From: JBGTGG01 sp964398945
GTDB lineage: Bacteria; Bacteroidota; Bacteroidia; Cytophagales; Cyclobacteriaceae
Direction: 5' to 3'
Length of the DNA stretch: 64,000 nucleotides
Assembly (NCBI GenBank): GCA_964398945.1
Contig: CAYNOT010000011.1
Coordinates: forward strand, 62,001 to 126,000
Within the stretch, counting starts at the first letter, position 1. Every line of letters starts with the position of its first letter. Positions 62,670-64,000 of this stretch are shown here, one piece after another. Both the position numbers and the translations under genes were made by a program. The notes beneath the pieces were generated by a model. That model saw only the letters and a program-made list of their open reading frames with translations, was not told the DNA's origin and made no database searches.

Positions 62670-63351
62670 TCATAAAAAAACATTTATGTTGGTTGGGTGT
62701 TCAACCGATGCAGCTTTGCAATTTTCTTTAAACAGGTCAAAATTGTTGTTCCCATCATTTATAAAAAAATAAAAAGCCTCATAGACCGGGATCCGCTTTC
62801 TGCCAGCAGGTGTTACCCCCAAATCAATTACCGTAGTTAAATCAATTTGCTCTTCCGGTATGCCATGAAGATCAATTGGCCATAAGAAATTCAAACTGAA
62901 AATACCTGTGGAATTTGGAATTAACCCGATTTTATAACGATACTGATTTTGGGAATAATTAAAACTAAAATATCCACACATTGAAGTAGAGGAATTAAAA
63001 TGACCCACTTTATTTACCGTATCAAACCTATCTAAGCCACCTGGTTGAAAGATAGTCCGTGGGATTTTCAAGTTTTTGAATACATACTCTTGTTTTGAAG
63101 TCAAAATTTGGAAAATTGTAATAGCTATTTGTATAGCGTTCAAGCAATGAATCCGGAAACACACCCTCAATCCAAAGCGTATCTTCTACGTGCAATTCTT
63201 CTACATCCGGATAAATCTTTATTGGAACTATAAAAGACATAGTCACAAATTCAGCATCTTTTTCAGGATCACATTGGAACGCAGAAGTAGCGATAAAAAA
63301 AAGAAGTAAAAGGCTTGTCATACCTTTTACTTTATTAAAATTACCATCCAT
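62670..63351 (-). pseudogene. Frameshifted lipoprotein gene, copy 1
   Basis: From the ATG at 63351 (or 63321) a lipoprotein signal TSLLLLFFIATSAFQC is followed by DTLWIEGVFPDSLLERYTNS, and the frame stops at about 63028. Another frame continues with the same protein family (QPGGLDRFDTVNKVGHFNSS, YKIGLIPNSTGIFSLNFLWP, PIDLHGIPEEQIDLTT) to 62670. Dropping one T in CTTTCAACCAGG near 63050 joins the two. No family known to me. Either decay or a sequencing indel. Confidence 0.75.
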
Positions 63352-63419
63352 AGTTGTTACTAAATTGTTTACTTGTGTTGCCTGACTATTAATATGGTTG
63401 ACACCATTACTCAACTACT

Positions 63420-64000
63420 CTAAAAGTAAACGTTCCTTATTTGTTCAGCTTGTACATTAAAGGCGTTAGGATTATGCAGTGAGGTCGCCCAACAATACAG
63501 TTCGAAATTTGTTTTGCCCTCATTTATAACAAAAAAAATGCTTCATAAATAGGGATACGTTTTCTTCCATCACTTGTTTTTCCCAAGTCAACAAATTGTC
63601 TTAGATCGATTTTCTCCTCTGGTAACCCGTGTAGATCAATAGGCATAAGCGGGCTAATGCTGTATACTCCAACAGACTTCGGAATTAATCCAATGTTGTA
63701 TCTATAGTTATTTGCATCGTATACTAAATCAAGACTTCCGCAAAGACTTCCTGAATTTCTAACGCCTCCCGTTTCATTTTCAAAATGAATTTCGTTTAGG
63801 CCCGGTTGATCAGAAATTTTTGCTACACAAATCTTCGATTTAAAATCAAAATCCGCTAGCCTGTAGAATTTCCCTGAATAAAGCTCAGGTAAAGAATCAG
63901 AAAAACTACCTGTCGGCCATAGAGTATCACCTAAATAAGCTCATCATCTTGAGGCTCTGTGGACAATGGGATGGTGAATATCATAGGCACAAATTCAGGG
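63420..64000 (-). pseudogene. Frameshifted lipoprotein gene, copy 2 (runs off the window)
   Basis: A tandem relative of copy 1, 5' end beyond the window. The reading frame passes EFVPMIFTIPLSTEPQDDEL, then breaks about 63935-63940 (one base missing) and resumes DTLWPTGSFSDSLPELYSG, then YNIGLIPKSVGVYSISPLMP and PIDLHGLPEEKIDLRQF. It breaks again in an eight-A/T run (63531-63538, one extra base) and would end VYF at 63422. Two indels in a gene of this length suggest decay. Confidence 0.7.

Noticed and set aside
1..64000. Search by eye for tRNA, rRNA, riboswitch, CRISPR array and transposase genes.
   Set aside because: No cloverleaf, repeat-spacer array, or transposase motif was found; a covariance-model search would be needed to exclude small RNAs.

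Overview
The window reads as a chromosomal segment of a Bacteroidota bacterium, most likely of the order Cytophagales. Supporting signs are the single-chain MurF-alanine racemase fusion (33516-35948), the envelope cluster nadK / PorG-like / uppS / bamA / ompH / ompH, families largely confined to this phylum (DUF2911, DUF4783, DUF6089/PorG-like, LETM1-related biofilm-associated protein), promoter-like sites of the phylum's TTG-N18/20-TANNTTTG type, and the scarcity of Shine-Dalgarno sequences. Genus and species cannot be fixed from the sequence alone. I see no rRNA, tRNA, CRISPR array, transposase or prophage gene.

Layout. 1-1.5 kb: the 5' end of a family-4 glycosyltransferase and an ECF sigma factor whose 3' end overlaps a small anti-sigma-like gene. 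1.6-9.2 kb: housekeeping genes (uvrA, proC, gdhA, an RluD-type pseudouridine synthase) with a lipoprotein. 9.2-12.8 kb: a regulatory block on the minus strand in the order small soluble protein, polytopic membrane protein, HPK7-type histidine kinase, NarL/FixJ regulator, then a receiver domain without its phospho-acceptor Asp. 12.8-16.8 kb: a Cys/Met-metabolism PLP enzyme, an exported RidA-like protein, DNA-3-methyladenine glycosylase and an exported M28 peptidase. 17.08-18.92 kb: an AT-rich islet of three secreted-protein genes bracketed by two nearly identical 45-bp palindrome-bearing direct repeats. 19-22 kb: prfA, lemA and lipoproteins. 22-27 kb: a type III polyketide synthase locus with a methyltransferase, a UbiA prenyltransferase and a flavoprotein. 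27-36 kb: mixed genes, including a HisA-like protein lacking the usual first catalytic Asp, and murF-alr. 36-44 kb: feoAB, purKE, TerB-like, LETM1/TerB-like and TerC genes, and a Fur-family regulator. 44-51 kb: gpmI, a DUF4783-nadC-YcxB-recX run, and the 5-oxoprolinase genes pxpA-B-C. 51-62 kb: LD-carboxypeptidase and a long minus-strand envelope-biogenesis block from yqeY down to ompH, ended by a clear terminator at 51.95 kb; pdxJ is divergent from it. 62.6-64 kb: two tandem, related lipoprotein genes, both frameshifted.

How the parts fit. Most of the window is core metabolism, translation and envelope assembly in short operons with 1-4 bp overlaps. The parts that stand out are the polyketide/prenyl locus (probably a methylated, perhaps prenylated, phenolic or quinone lipid), the four-gene signalling cassette with its uncharacterised membrane and small partner proteins, the repeat-bracketed AT-rich islet, the HisA-like paralogue with an altered active site, and the frameshifted lipoprotein pair. 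Functions are assigned from motifs read by eye; no database search was run.
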